Source: Acidimicrobiales bacterium
GTDB lineage: Bacteria; Actinomycetota; Acidimicrobiia; Acidimicrobiales; SHLQ01
Reading direction: 5' to 3'
Length of the DNA: 64,000 nucleotides
Assembly: GCA_020628865.1 (NCBI GenBank)
Contig: JAHDEJ010000003.1
Coordinates: 62,001 to 126,000 of the forward strand
Shown here: piece by piece, positions 1 through 9,007 of the stretch
Numbering within the stretch: position 1 is the stretch's first letter
Layout of the letters: each line of letters begins with the position of its first letter
Made by a program: the position numbers and the translations under genes
The notes under the pieces: model-generated
The model's database searches: none
What the model saw: the letters and a program-made list of their open reading frames with translations, nothing else
Told to the model about the DNA's origin: nothing

Positions 1-312
1 ACGCTCGGCGAGGCGTTCAACCTCGGCGGCAAGCGAGCCAAGATCGTCGTCACCAACCTGCACTCGACCGCCGAGGGTTCCGTGGACGTCCCGGCGATCA
101 TGCTCACGATGTTCGAAAAGCAGCTCATCGGTTCACTTTTCGGCTCAGCAAACATCCGCAAGGACATCCCGAAGCTGTTCGAGCTGTACATCGAAGGGCA
201 GCTCAACCTCGACGACCTGGTGACCAAGACCTACACGTTGGACCAGATCAACGAGGGCTACGACGCCATGCGTGCCGGCGAGAACGTGCGCGGCGTCATC
301 CTGTTCGACTGA
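1..312 (+). CDS. NDMA-dependent alcohol dehydrogenase, C-terminal part
   Basis: This is the last 103 codons of a zinc-type (MDR) alcohol dehydrogenase whose start lies before the window. The remaining part holds the end of the NAD-binding fold and the C-terminal catalytic lobe, ending in the pattern YTLDQINEGYDAM followed by GVILFD. That ending is typical of the class III-like dehydrogenases, and within them it reads most like the actinobacterial NDMA-dependent group, whose members keep their nicotinamide tightly bound and are often linked to mycofactocin. The subgroup is judged from memory of the family, since the zinc-binding and cofactor residues lie outside the window. The gene runs toward pyrC, with a strong hairpin between them. 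Confidence 0.8.
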   Translation, partial: TLGEAFNLGGKRAKIVVTNLHSTAEGSVDVPAIMLTMFEKQLIGSLFGSANIRKDIPKLFELYIEGQLNLDDLVTKTYTLDQINEGYDAMRAGENVRGVILFD

Positions 313-318
313 GTGATC

Positions 319-342
319 GCCGGCCGGGGCGCCCCGGCCGGC
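319..342. terminator. Perfect 12-bp inverted repeat between convergent genes
   Basis: Two perfectly complementary 12-base arms (319-330 and 331-342) lie between the convergent alcohol dehydrogenase and pyrC stop codons. They are almost pure G+C and have no spacer, so the innermost bases must form the loop. No clear T-run follows on the plus strand. It probably acts as a bidirectional terminator. Confidence 0.6.
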
Positions 343-348
343 CACCGG

Positions 349-1410
349 TCATCCTTTTGGGTCGGCCTCGCGTACGGTCCATTGCATGGCTTCTTCGACG
401 CCGAACAACACCACTTCATCGCCGGCCGAGGTCGTGAACTGGGTCGCCAGTTCGGAATCGACCGGTTCGCGCACCAACGTGATGTGATCGCTCGGGGCGT
501 CGACCCCGTAGATCGCACACCCGTTGTGCGACGCGAACGCGGGCAATGCGTCGAGCGAGCCGTGGCTGTGAAAGGTCTCCGCAACCACTTCGAGGCCGTA
601 GGCGGCGTTGAAGACGCCGGCCTTCGCCTTGGGCCCGTACTTGGCAGTGGTGGGGTGCGGGGCCGAGTCGGTGCCCAGACAGAACGCGGGATCCCCGCTC
701 GTCGCAGCTTCGACGAGCCGAACACGGTCGGCTTCGGAGTTGATCACCGGCTTGCAATAGAGGTCGGGGCGCATGCCGTCTGCCAGCAGGTCGCTGCGCT
801 CGCGTGCGAGATGATGGGGCGTGATGGTGGCCGCGGTCCCCGGACGGTCCCGCACGAGTTCCACGCCCGCCGCCGTGGACACGTGTTCCACGGTCACGAG
901 CAGTTCTGGCATCTCGTCCATCAACGGAGCCAGCTGGTTCTCGAGGAAGTGGGCTTCACGGTCGAAGATGTCGACGGTCGGGTCGGTAGATTCTGCGTGG
1001 ACGAGCAGTCGCGTCCCGGTGTCGGCGAGCACCTCGTACAGCGGCATCAGGTCGCGCATGGAGGCTGCGCCGGCTTCGGAGTTTGTCGTGGCTCCGGCCG
1101 GGTAGTACTTCACGGCTGCGACGACGCCGTCGGCGATCCCCGTTCGCAGGTCGTCCAGATCGACCTCGGGCGAGGCGTAGAGGGCCATCACGGGCCGGAA
1201 GTCGCCGGAATCGGCCGGAGCCGATGCGAGGATCTTGTCTCGATAGGCCACCGCCGCGGCCACGCTCGTGAGCGGCGGGATCAGGTTTGGCATGACCATG
1301 GCGAACCGGAACCGTCGGGCCGTGTAGCCGACGACTGCATCCAGCATTGCGTCGTCGCGAAGGTGGACGTGCCAGTCGTCGGGGCGGGGGATCGTGATGG
1401 TCGACGTCAT
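349..1410 (-). CDS. pyrC: Dihydroorotase, homodimeric (class II) type
   Basis: It catalyses the reversible ring closure of N-carbamoyl-aspartate to dihydroorotate, the third step of pyrimidine synthesis, in the cytosol. At 353 residues it matches the E. coli-type PyrC rather than the longer PyrC found in most actinobacterial pyr operons. Visible active-site elements are the metal-binding HVHLRD at residues 14-19, the lysine that becomes carboxylated (K101, in KYYPAGATTNS), the HAES histidine, EHVST, and the GTDSAPH loop with the catalytic Asp. The ATG at 1410 follows a TACGCT -10 box by 7 nt, which implies a leaderless transcript. No other pyr gene is nearby. Confidence 0.93.
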   Translation of the reverse strand: MTSTITIPRPDDWHVHLRDDAMLDAVVGYTARRFRFAMVMPNLIPPLTSVAAAVAYRDKILASAPADSGDFRPVMALYASPEVDLDDLRTGIADGVVAAVKYYPAGATTNSEAGAASMRDLMPLYEVLADTGTRLLVHAESTDPTVDIFDREAHFLENQLAPLMDEMPELLVTVEHVSTAAGVELVRDRPGTAATITPHHLARERSDLLADGMRPDLYCKPVINSEADRVRLVEAATSGDPAFCLGTDSAPHPTTAKYGPKAKAGVFNAAYGLEVVAETFHSHGSLDALPAFASHNGCAIYGVDAPSDHITLVREPVDSELATQFTTSAGDEVVLFGVEEAMQWTVREADPKG

Positions 1411-1417
1411 GCGACGC

Positions 1418-1423
1418 AGCGTA
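1418..1423 (-). promoter_or_regulatory. -10 box of pyrC (leaderless)
   Basis: Read on the minus strand this is TACGCT, ending 7 nt before the pyrC ATG. There is no ribosome binding site between them, so transcription should begin at or next to the start codon. I see no clear -35 box. Confidence 0.5.
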
Positions 1424-1539
1424 GTCGCCGACCTTCCGCCGTCCGTAGGTGGATCTGCAATGATGGGCCGAGGAATGCGGGGCACTTCACGAGGGTTCCG
1501 TGGTCGAACGCCCAGACCGGGCGAGATGGGGGACACACC

Positions 1540-3504
1540 GTGACGGACGAGCGCTCGGACGAGACACTCGAGTGGCACAAGATTCTTGAGCCCGGCGAGC
1601 TCGATGAAGGTCGCGTCAAGACCGTCGCGGTGGGAACCCGGACGTTCGCCGTCAGCCACCATGAGGGCCAGTTCGGCTGCATCGACAACGCCTGTCCGCA
1701 TCAGGGCGGACCACTCGGCGAAGGTTCGATCGAGAACGGATGGCTCCGATGCCCGTGGCACGGATACGACTACTCGCCGCTGACCGGCCAGCCGCCCTCC
1801 GGTTTCAGCGACGCACCGGCATGTTTCACCACCGATGTACGCGACGACGGCGTCTGGGTGGCGCTGCCCGGCGAGAAGCCGGTCGTGCGAACGGTCTCCG
1901 ACGTGATGGTCGAGACCATGGTCAACTGGGGTCTTTCCCATGTGTTCGGCATGGTGGGTCACTCCAACCTCGGATTCGCCGATGCGATGCGCAAGGCCGA
2001 GGAACGCGGCGATCTCACCTTCATCGGCGTCCGTCATGAAGGCGCAGCCGCCTTCGCCGCAACAGCCTTCGGCAAGCTGACCGGCCGCGCCGCCGGCTGC
2101 TTCGGCATCGCCGGCCCCGGGTCCACGAACCTGCTGACCGGCCTCTACGACGCGAAAGAGGACCGTGCTCCGGTCCTCGCGCTCAGCGGGCAGGTGCCCT
2201 CCAGCGTCAAGGGTCGGGGAGCGTTCCAGGACACGGATCTCGAGGCGGCTTTCAGCGGCGTGGCCCGGTTCAGCGAAACCGTGCACGCGGCGTCGAATCA
2301 TGCCGAGTTGGCGTCGCTGGCGATGAAGACGGCCATCGTCGAGCGGGATGTGGCCCACCTGATCTTTCCCGACGAGATTCAGCACATGCCGGTCGACGAC
2401 GGCGCCGCAGCACAATCGCCCGACGGGCGCAGCGGCTCCAACGAGATCGCTCCACCAGCGGCCGCCCTTGATGCTGCGGTTGCGCTGCTCTCCGCTGCGA
2501 GCCGCCCGATGATCATCGTGGGCAACGGCGCCCGCGGTCAGATGGACGACGTGATCGCACTCGCAGATCGGCTCGGCACGCCCATCGCCACCACATTCAA
2601 GGGCAAGGGCCTCATCGGCGATGACCACCCGCTCGGCTGCGGTGTCATGGGACGATCCGGAACGCCGGTGGCGAGCTGGTTCATGAACGAAAGCGACGCC
2701 CTTCTGGTCTTCGGCGCAAGCTTCGCCAACCACACCGGGATCGCCGACTACAAACCAACGGTGCAGGTCGACACCGATCCGATGGCGCTGGGCCGGTTCC
2801 ATCCGGTCGATGTTCCCGTCCAGGGTCACGTTGGCGTCACCGCCCGTCAGCTCCTCGCATCGCTGCCGAGCGAGGTCGCGTGCAGCGATCTCCGGGGCGA
2901 ACTCGAAGACCGCTGGAGCATCTGGCGAAGCGAGAAGGCCCGCCGTGTCGAGGATGACGCCGGCCACGGCATCGGTGCCGCTGCGGTGATGGCCGAGCTT
3001 GGCGCGGCCATCGACCCCAACGCGGCGATCGCGGTGGATGTCGGCAACAACACGTATTCCTTCGGGCGCTACTTCGAGGTCTCCGGCGGCCATGACGTCC
3101 TCATGTCGGGCTATCTCGGATCGATCGGCTTCGCCCTCCCGGCGGCGATGGGGGCCTGGGCGGCCGTCGGCAATGACCGGCAGGTCGTCAGCGTGAGCGG
3201 AGACGGCGGCCTCGGGCAGTACGCCATGGAACTCACCACACTCGCGAAGTACGACATGAACATCACGCACGTGGTCTTGAACAACAGCGAGCTCGGCAAG
3301 ATCTCCAAGGAACAGCGAGCGGCCGAATGGCAGGTCTGGCAGACCTCGCTGCACAACCCGGACTTCTCGAAGATGGCCGAGCTCTGCGGTGTTCGGGGCT
3401 TCCGGGTGACCACGCTCGAAGAGCTTCGCCCGGCCATCGACGCTGCCCTCGCCCACGACGGTCCCGCTCTGGTGGACATCGTCACCGATGCACTCTTGGT
3501 CTGA
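1540..3504 (+). CDS. Rieske [2Fe-2S] domain fused to a ThDP-dependent enzyme (pyruvate oxidase/acetolactate synthase-like)
   Basis: A 654-residue fusion. Residues about 10-112 form a Rieske ferredoxin-like domain with ligands C52, H54, C71 and H74 (CPHQGGPLGEG and CPWHGYDY). From about residue 115 there is a complete ThDP enzyme: N-terminal PYR domain with the RHEGAAAFAA glutamate, a central Rossmann-like domain, and a PP domain with the GDGG...NN cofactor motif. The ThDP part is closest in style to PoxB and acetolactate-synthase relatives; the substrate is unknown. The cluster could take electrons from the hydroxyethyl-ThDP intermediate (inference). Start: GTG at 1540, 6 nt after GGGGGA; the open frame runs much further upstream but overlaps pyrC there. 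Confidence 0.85.
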   Translation: MTDERSDETLEWHKILEPGELDEGRVKTVAVGTRTFAVSHHEGQFGCIDNACPHQGGPLGEGSIENGWLRCPWHGYDYSPLTGQPPSGFSDAPACFTTDVRDDGVWVALPGEKPVVRTVSDVMVETMVNWGLSHVFGMVGHSNLGFADAMRKAEERGDLTFIGVRHEGAAAFAATAFGKLTGRAAGCFGIAGPGSTNLLTGLYDAKEDRAPVLALSGQVPSSVKGRGAFQDTDLEAAFSGVARFSETVHAASNHAELASLAMKTAIVERDVAHLIFPDEIQHMPVDDGAAAQSPDGRSGSNEIAPPAAALDAAVALLSAASRPMIIVGNGARGQMDDVIALADRLGTPIATTFKGKGLIGDDHPLGCGVMGRSGTPVASWFMNESDALLVFGASFANHTGIADYKPTVQVDTDPMALGRFHPVDVPVQGHVGVTARQLLASLPSEVACSDLRGELEDRWSIWRSEKARRVEDDAGHGIGAAAVMAELGAAIDPNAAIAVDVGNNTYSFGRYFEVSGGHDVLMSGYLGSIGFALPAAMGAWAAVGNDRQVVSVSGDGGLGQYAMELTTLAKYDMNITHVVLNNSELGKISKEQRAAEWQVWQTSLHNPDFSKMAELCGVRGFRVTTLEELRPAIDAALAHDGPALVDIVTDALLV

Positions 3505-3514
3505 GGAGGCCCAC

Positions 3515-4231
3515 ATGCAACCACTCACCCCACCACCGGCAAACCTGATTCCCACGCGTATCGCGCTCCACCGTCTCGCGACCTACGTGATCGCACCCGT
3601 TCGCCACGCGGCCACCGGCCGCTTCGGGCTCCGAGCGGCCCCGAACGGCTTTGGTACCCCCGAGTTCGATGGTCGACGCATTCGTGTCGAGGGTGCGACC
3701 ATCATCGACGAACGGCCCGATGGCACCCGGCAAGCGTCGATCACCAGCTTGTCGGCCGCGGCGTCCTTCCTCGAGACCGAGATCGATGCTGAGACGGCAG
3801 CGGAGCACGATTCTCCGGCCGTTGGTGACGTCGATGCCGACCTCGGTATCGACGCAGCTGCATCGCTCTGGTTGGGTGACTGGTTCTCGATGGCGTTCGA
3901 CGCGCTCGCCCAGGTGCGCGCCGACGAGGCCTCCGTGGACGGCTCGGAACCGCAGCTCTGGCCGGGCCATTTCGACCCGGCGATCGAGGTCGGCGACGAA
4001 GACCACCGTGGCAGTTACGGGGCGTCTCCGGGCGATGACGGAATCGACGAGCCGTATCTGTATCTCAGCATCTGGTGGCCGGATCGGGTTGGTGTCGACA
4101 CCGCAGACCCTGCATGGAACGCGCCATCGTTCGTCGGTTCCGTGCTGAAGGTCTCCGATTTTCCTGCGGACGAGGACCCGGTATCGGTCGCCGTCAACTT
4201 CTGGCGAGCCAGCCGCGACCGACTCGGCTAA
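3515..4231 (+). CDS. Conserved hypothetical protein, 238 aa
   Basis: I do not recognise this protein. The ATG at 3515 has a strong GAGGAGG ribosome binding site overlapping the stop of the preceding Rieske-ThDP gene, so the two are co-transcribed. It has no signal peptide, membrane segment or obvious catalytic motif. The middle is acidic, and aromatic residues cluster near the C-terminus (YLYLSIWWPD, VNFWRASRD). It is probably a soluble cytosolic protein. It may serve the upstream enzyme, but only the shared operon supports that. The stop lies one base from that of the convergent VWA gene. Confidence 0.65.
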   Translation: MQPLTPPPANLIPTRIALHRLATYVIAPVRHAATGRFGLRAAPNGFGTPEFDGRRIRVEGATIIDERPDGTRQASITSLSAAASFLETEIDAETAAEHDSPAVGDVDADLGIDAAASLWLGDWFSMAFDALAQVRADEASVDGSEPQLWPGHFDPAIEVGDEDHRGSYGASPGDDGIDEPYLYLSIWWPDRVGVDTADPAWNAPSFVGSVLKVSDFPADEDPVSVAVNFWRASRDRLG

Positions 4232-4232
4232 G

Positions 4233-5297
4233 TCAGTCCAACCGGTTCCACAACGTGGCGAGGCCGATGGACAGGATCGCCAGCAGCGATCCTCCGAGCA
4301 CAAACCAATTGCCGATCTCTCGCTCGGTCTCCTGAAGTTCGATGCGGGTCGGCAGGCTCGCAAAGACATCCGTGAGCGCGCTCGCGTCCTTCGCCCGGAA
4401 GTACTCGCCGCCGGTGAGCTGGGCGATCGTGGTGAGGGTCGCCTCGTCCAGCACGAGGAACGGTCGGAGTTCCTCCAGGTCGGCCTGACTGAAGCCACCG
4501 CCGCCGAACAGCGCACTCATCTCTGGGTCGAAAGCGTCGCTGCCGAGCTGCTCGATGGAACAGACCATGTCCGCGATCTGATTCGTGCCGAAGCCGATCG
4601 TGTAGACGCGAATGCCGCGTGCTGCTGCCTCCTGGGCGGCAACGATCGGATCGACGCCTGAGGAGTTCGCACCGTCGGTGAGCAGCACGATGATGTCGGG
4701 TACCGGCTCGTCGCTCTCACGCTCGATGAGGGTGTCGCCGATTCTGGAGACCTCCGGGTTGGTGGCCGCGATGGCGTCGACCGCCTTGAGCGTTGCGCTG
4801 CCGATGGCGGTTCCCAATGAGGTCGTGAGGGTGTCGAGCGATGACGTGAGCTGTGTGCGGTCCTCGGTGGGCGCCACGTTGATCTCCGCCGATCCGCCGA
4901 AGGTCACGATGCCGAGCTGCGTGCCATCATCCTGGGACTCCACGAACTGCTGAGCCGCATCCTGGGCCACGCTGAGCCGGTTCGGATCGACATCGATCGA
5001 ACACATCGAGCGGGAGACGTCGAGTGCAAGAACGATCGAGGTGCGGCTCAGCGGCACCTCGACGATGGCCTGCGGGCGAGCCGCCGCAACCGTGAGCGCG
5101 GCGAGTGCGGCCATGAGCAGCGCAAACGGCAGGTGCTGGCGCCAGCGCGATCTCCGTGGGATCACGTCGCGAATCAGCGAGAGGCTGGCAAACGAAACCG
5201 GGTACTTGCGCCGGCGTCGCAGCAGCCACGCGTAGAGGAGCACGAGCAGCGGGATGGCCGCGAGGGCGAGAAGCGCCAGGGGCCAGGCGAACGTCAT
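4233..5297 (-). CDS. VWA-domain membrane protein (BatA-like)
   Basis: A 354-residue von Willebrand factor A protein anchored by two N-terminal membrane segments (about residues 4-25 and 56-73) and one near the C-terminus. The metal-ion-dependent adhesion site is intact: D93-x-S95-x-S97 (DVSRS) and a later LLTDGAN. The ATG at 5297 overlaps the stop of the next VWA gene by 4 bp. It is the last gene of a protease-MoxR-DUF58-VWA-VWA cluster. Such MoxR/VWA modules (Bat operons) usually act as ATP-driven chaperones for metal insertion or complex assembly at the membrane; the client here is unknown. A start 6 codons upstream is possible but would extend the overlap. Confidence 0.85.
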   Translation of the reverse strand: MTFAWPLALLALAAIPLLVLLYAWLLRRRRKYPVSFASLSLIRDVIPRRSRWRQHLPFALLMAALAALTVAAARPQAIVEVPLSRTSIVLALDVSRSMCSIDVDPNRLSVAQDAAQQFVESQDDGTQLGIVTFGGSAEINVAPTEDRTQLTSSLDTLTTSLGTAIGSATLKAVDAIAATNPEVSRIGDTLIERESDEPVPDIIVLLTDGANSSGVDPIVAAQEAAARGIRVYTIGFGTNQIADMVCSIEQLGSDAFDPEMSALFGGGGFSQADLEELRPFLVLDEATLTTIAQLTGGEYFRAKDASALTDVFASLPTRIELQETEREIGNWFVLGGSLLAILSIGLATLWNRLD

Positions 5298-6271
5298 GGC
5301 ATCCGTCCCAGCCAACGCATCGAGGCGAGTCCGCTGACGAGCAGCAGGACGGCGCCCACGGCGGCGAACAGGCCCGTCAGCTCGACCGACTCGCCCCGGA
5401 CCGTGAGCTCGAGGTCGATGGTGTCGTAGATCTCCGTGAGATCGGCCTCGGTTGTCGCACGCAGGTACTGGCCGCCGGTGGCGTCCGCAATGGCGCTCAG
5501 CGATTCCTCGTCGAGCGCCGTGGCGATGTTGAACCCGTCGAGCTCGATCACGGTGCCTTCTGGACTGCCCACGCCGACGGTCGTGATCCGCACCCCAGCG
5601 TTCGCCGCGAGCTGCGTGACCGCGCTCGGATCGTTCATCTCGGTCTGTTCACCGTCGGACAGCAGCACGATCACTCCGGAGCCGAAGTAGCCGATGTCGG
5701 CGGTGGCGAGGTCTTCGAGGCCGCCGTCCGGAATCTGGATCGATTCCTCGGCGATGGCGTTCAATGACGTGAAGATTCCTTGGGGGAGTGCGGTACCGCC
5801 GTCGGGGGCCAGGCGGTCGACGGCGGCGTGGAGCGCGGCCTTGTCGTCGGTCGGTGTCTGCGTGATCACACCGCCGTCGTTGAATGCGACGATGCCGACG
5901 CGGACGGTGGACGGCTGGTTGTCGATGAACACATGCGCCGCCGCCTGTGCCGCTTCGATTCGCGTGGGTTCGAGGTCGTCGGCCAACATGCTGTTCGAGA
6001 CGTCGAAGGCAAGAATTGCCGTTCCCTCGACACGGGGGAGGTCGATGTCTGCTTCAGGCCGGGCGAAGCCGGTCAACAGCACGGTGAGCGCGAGGAGTTG
6101 CAGGATGACGGGCAGGTGACGTCGCCGTCCGGGCCCGTCGTCGACCGGTCGGGCGAGGGCGCCAGCGGTCTCGATGACCGTGGAACGGCGGCGACGGTGG
6201 AGAACGTAGGCGATTGCCACCACAGGGACGAGCACGAGGGCGACGAGCAGCTCTGGTTGCAGGAAGCGCAC
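5294..6271 (-). CDS. VWA-domain membrane protein, second paralogue
   Basis: This 325-residue protein has the same plan as its downstream neighbour: membrane segments at about 5-24 and 54-70, a VWA domain with the complete D90-x-S92-x-S94 motif (DVSNS) and VLLSDGEQ, and a C-terminal membrane helix. The start is GTG at 6271, directly after the stop of the DUF58 gene, so the genes are translationally coupled. Paired VWA proteins are typical of Bat-type operons, where they are thought to work as a heteromer with MoxR (family knowledge). The two share the overall layout but differ in their loops. Confidence 0.85.
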   Translation of the reverse strand: MRFLQPELLVALVLVPVVAIAYVLHRRRRSTVIETAGALARPVDDGPGRRRHLPVILQLLALTVLLTGFARPEADIDLPRVEGTAILAFDVSNSMLADDLEPTRIEAAQAAAHVFIDNQPSTVRVGIVAFNDGGVITQTPTDDKAALHAAVDRLAPDGGTALPQGIFTSLNAIAEESIQIPDGGLEDLATADIGYFGSGVIVLLSDGEQTEMNDPSAVTQLAANAGVRITTVGVGSPEGTVIELDGFNIATALDEESLSAIADATGGQYLRATTEADLTEIYDTIDLELTVRGESVELTGLFAAVGAVLLLVSGLASMRWLGRMP

Positions 6272-7171
6272 TCAGTGCCTCCGCTTCCGACGGTGCCGGG
6301 CCAGTCGGATCAGGGCGTCGGCCAGATCCTCGTCCGTCGACAACTCGAACACATCGGCGCCGGCATCCTGGATCGTGCGATGCAGTTCTTCCGCACGAGT
6401 TGTGGCAGCAACCTCGTATCGACGGCGAAGCTCTGGGTCGCCGGTGTTCACGGTCATCTGTTCACCGGTCTCGGCATCCTGCAGGACCACGGTTCCTGCG
6501 TTGGGCAGCGACCGTTCGCTGGGATCGGTGACCCGAATCGCGAGGACCTCGTGGCGTCGGCTCAGAAGCGCCAGCGGTCGCTCCCATCCGGGCTCGCTGA
6601 TGAAGTCTGAGACGACGATGATGAGCGAGCGCTTTCGCACAGTGAGGAGCGCCTCGCCGAGCAATGTCCCCAGGGCTGTCGTGCGATCGGAGGCGGTCGG
6701 GGGACGCAGCAGCTCGCGGGCCAGGAGCAACACCTGATTTCGCGTGCTGCGCGGCGGGATCGACCGTTGGTTGGTGTTGTCGAAGAGGAGTGCTCCGACG
6801 CGGTCCCCGTCTCGAGTGATCAGGCGGGCCAGCGTCGCCACCAACTCGGCCAGGGCCACTTCCTTGGGACGATCCGGCGTGCCGAACGCCATCGACGGCG
6901 ACCGGTCGACGAGAAAGTACGCCGTGAGCTCCCGGTCCTCCAGGAACTGGCGGACATGGGGCGTGTTCGTTCGTGCCGTCACATTCCAATCGATGTGGCG
7001 GACATCATCCTCGGGCTGGTACTCGCGTAGGTCGTTGAAGTCGGTTCCGACACCGGTGAACAACGTGCGGTGGTTCCCCTGCAACACACCATCCAGGCGA
7101 CGGAGAATCCGCCACTCGATGCGTTGGAGGATGCGCTCAGGCGTGGGCGGTGCGGACGTTGGCGCGGTCAT
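6272..7171 (-). CDS. DUF58 family protein
   Basis: A 299-residue soluble protein with the DUF58 signature: GVGTDFNDLREYQPEDDVRHIDW near residues 40-62, then a VWA-like fold with the VDRSPSM metal-site motif and VVSDF. DUF58 proteins accompany MoxR ATPases and VWA proteins in this gene order. The ATG at 7171 lies 35 bp inside the end of the MoxR gene; no later in-frame start keeps the conserved N-terminus. Its exact role is unknown; it is probably an adaptor between the ATPase and the membrane VWA proteins (inference). Confidence 0.88.
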   Translation of the reverse strand: MTAPTSAPPTPERILQRIEWRILRRLDGVLQGNHRTLFTGVGTDFNDLREYQPEDDVRHIDWNVTARTNTPHVRQFLEDRELTAYFLVDRSPSMAFGTPDRPKEVALAELVATLARLITRDGDRVGALLFDNTNQRSIPPRSTRNQVLLLARELLRPPTASDRTTALGTLLGEALLTVRKRSLIIVVSDFISEPGWERPLALLSRRHEVLAIRVTDPSERSLPNAGTVVLQDAETGEQMTVNTGDPELRRRYEVAATTRAEELHRTIQDAGADVFELSTDEDLADALIRLARHRRKRRH

Positions 7172-8171
7172 TGAGTGGGACTTCAGGAACGGGGACGACG
7201 GACAGGATCTGGCCGAGGATCTGATCGGCGGACACATCGTCGGCCAGGGCTTCGTACGACAGGACCAGGCGATGCCGCATCACGTCGAGCGCAAGATCCC
7301 GAACGTCCTGAGGCAGCGCATAGTCCCGACCACGAACGTGGGCGAGGGCCTTTGCAGTCAGGATGAGGTTGATCGACGCTCTCGGCGACGCACCATGCGT
7401 GATGTAGGGCGCCAGCTGCGGCTGCCCGATCGATCCCGGGTTTCGCGTGGCGCCAACCAGGCGAACGGCGTAGTCGATGAGCGCAGGATCCACGTAGGTG
7501 GCATCCACCGTGGCCTGCAGGGCGGCGAGCGTCTCGACCGTGATCACCTTTTGCACCGCCTCGACCGCCGTGGTCATGCGCTCGACGATCACGAACTCCT
7601 CGGTCGGCGAGGGGTAGCCGACGAGCACCTTCATCATGAACCGGTCGAGTTGTGCCTCCGGAAGCGGGTACGTGCCTTCGGATTCGATCGGGTTCTGCGT
7701 GGCCATCACGAGGAACGGAGCCGGGACCGCATGCGTGGTGGTCCCGATCGTGACCTGTCGTTCCTGCATCACCTCGAGCAGTGCGCTCTGCACCTTGGCC
7801 GGGGCACGGTTGATCTCGTCCGCGAGCAGCAGGTTCGTGAACACCGGCCCGAGCGATGTCTCGAACTCACCCGTCTTCTGGTTGTAGATGCGGGTTCCGG
7901 TGAGGTCGGCGGGAACCAGGTCGGGCGTGAACGAAATGCGTTGGAAGCGGCCACCGATGGCGTCCGCCAGGGTTTTTACCGCCATCGTCTTCGCCAGGCC
8001 GGGAACACCCTCGACCAGGACATGGCCGCGGGCGAGCAGCGCCACGATGAGCTGTTCGAGGAGGAGGTCCTGGCCGACGATGACCTTCTTCACCTCATAG
8101 AGGACCTGCTCCATCGGCTTGGTCGGCGGTGCAAGTGGTTCCATGCGCAGAGTCCTGTCTTTCGGGGTCAC
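7137..8171 (-). CDS. MoxR family AAA+ ATPase
   Basis: A 344-residue AAA+ ATPase. Walker A is GVPGLAKT (residues 55-62), Walker B is LLLADEINRAP (around 113-123), followed by the MoxR-specific LLEVMQERQVT and the sensor TQNPIE. It is thought to act as a chaperone with the DUF58 and VWA proteins downstream. The start is GTG at 8171, overlapping the stop of the protease gene by 4 bp (GTGA); an ATG nine codons later is the alternative. The gene end overlaps the DUF58 start, so the block is one operon. Confidence 0.93.
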   Translation of the reverse strand: MTPKDRTLRMEPLAPPTKPMEQVLYEVKKVIVGQDLLLEQLIVALLARGHVLVEGVPGLAKTMAVKTLADAIGGRFQRISFTPDLVPADLTGTRIYNQKTGEFETSLGPVFTNLLLADEINRAPAKVQSALLEVMQERQVTIGTTTHAVPAPFLVMATQNPIESEGTYPLPEAQLDRFMMKVLVGYPSPTEEFVIVERMTTAVEAVQKVITVETLAALQATVDATYVDPALIDYAVRLVGATRNPGSIGQPQLAPYITHGASPRASINLILTAKALAHVRGRDYALPQDVRDLALDVMRHRLVLSYEALADDVSADQILGQILSVVPVPEVPLNDRANVRTAHA

Positions 8172-9007
8172 TGGGGTGGCGCGCCGGCTCCGCCGGCGGC
8201 AGCTTGGATGGGAATGGCGAAGCCGATGCCCGTGAAGGAGTCTTCTCCGTCCGGGTTGACGAGTGCGGTGACGATGCCCACGACTCGAGCGTTGCGGTCG
8301 AGCAGCGGCCCACCCGAGGACCCGGGGTTGACGGCAGCGTCGAACTGGATGAGGTCTTCGAGTATCAGGCCGTCCTCGCCGACCGGCAGCGCGCGTCCGA
8401 GCCCACTGATGACCCCGGCCGACATGGATCCGGTCAGGCCGAGCGGATTGCCAAGGGCAAAGGTGTCGTCGCCGATCGACACGCCGCCGCCGAGCACGGC
8501 CGGGACGAGGATCGACGGATTCTGATCGGCGACCAGCACGGCAATGTCTCGTTCCGGCTCGGCCGAAGCGATCTGTGCTGACGACGAGGAGCCGTCGGAG
8601 AAGTTCACCGTGATCTCGACGGCTTCCTCCACCACGTGGAGCGCCGTGAGGATCTGGCCATCGTCACTCACCACCACGCCGGAGCCCACGCTGAATCCGC
8701 CCTCGCCACCTCCCACGGTTTCGATGAACACGAGTGATGGGACGGCGGCGGCGTAGACGGCTTCGGCCAGCGGCGGTGGTGCCGAAGTGGTCGCGAACGC
8801 CGATTCCAACGCTTGTTCCAGATCGGGAGCGGTGAGCGGTGGCTCGACCTCTTCGGTGTTACGGAACGAGCCGTAGAGCACCAGGCCGAGGACGACGCAT
8901 GCCGTTCCCACGACGATCGCGGGCACCACCCATCGGGGGCGCGACGACTCCGGAGCAGCGACCTCTGGCGTTGGCAGAGGCGGAGGAGGTGGAATCGGCT
9001 CGTACAT
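8168..9007 (-). CDS. Membrane-anchored trypsin-like serine protease (DegP/HtrA-like, no PDZ)
   Basis: A 279-residue S1C-type protease. A proline-rich cytosolic N-terminus leads to one membrane segment (about residues 27-46), so the protease domain faces outside. The triad is visible: His in LTALHVV, Asp in ERDIAVL, Ser in NPGSSGGPLLD. The chain ends shortly after the protease fold (GIGFAIPI), so there is no PDZ domain, unlike classical HtrA. It is the first gene of the MoxR/VWA operon, so it may process or quality-control proteins handled by that system (inference). The ATG at 9007 lacks a good ribosome binding site; TACTCC ends 6 nt upstream and may be a leaderless -10 box. Confidence 0.85.
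   Translation of the reverse strand: MYEPIPPPPPLPTPEVAAPESSRPRWVVPAIVVGTACVVLGLVLYGSFRNTEEVEPPLTAPDLEQALESAFATTSAPPPLAEAVYAAAVPSLVFIETVGGGEGGFSVGSGVVVSDDGQILTALHVVEEAVEITVNFSDGSSSSAQIASAEPERDIAVLVADQNPSILVPAVLGGGVSIGDDTFALGNPLGLTGSMSAGVISGLGRALPVGEDGLILEDLIQFDAAVNPGSSGGPLLDRNARVVGIVTALVNPDGEDSFTGIGFAIPIQAAAGGAGAPPQ

Noticed and set aside
313-1539. Upstream extension of the Rieske-ThDP frame
   Set aside because: It is antisense to pyrC and has no recognisable domain; GTG 1540 with a ribosome binding site is the sensible start.
1411-3555. A long open frame on the minus strand continuing upstream of pyrC for about 700 codons
   Set aside because: It is antisense to the Rieske-ThDP gene, shows no family motif, and results from GC-rich codon bias. 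PyrC itself begins at 1410.
6744-8525. 593-codon plus-strand frame across the MoxR region
   Set aside because: The minus strand here encodes DUF58, MoxR and a protease with clear motifs; the plus frame has low-complexity Arg-rich composition and no motif.
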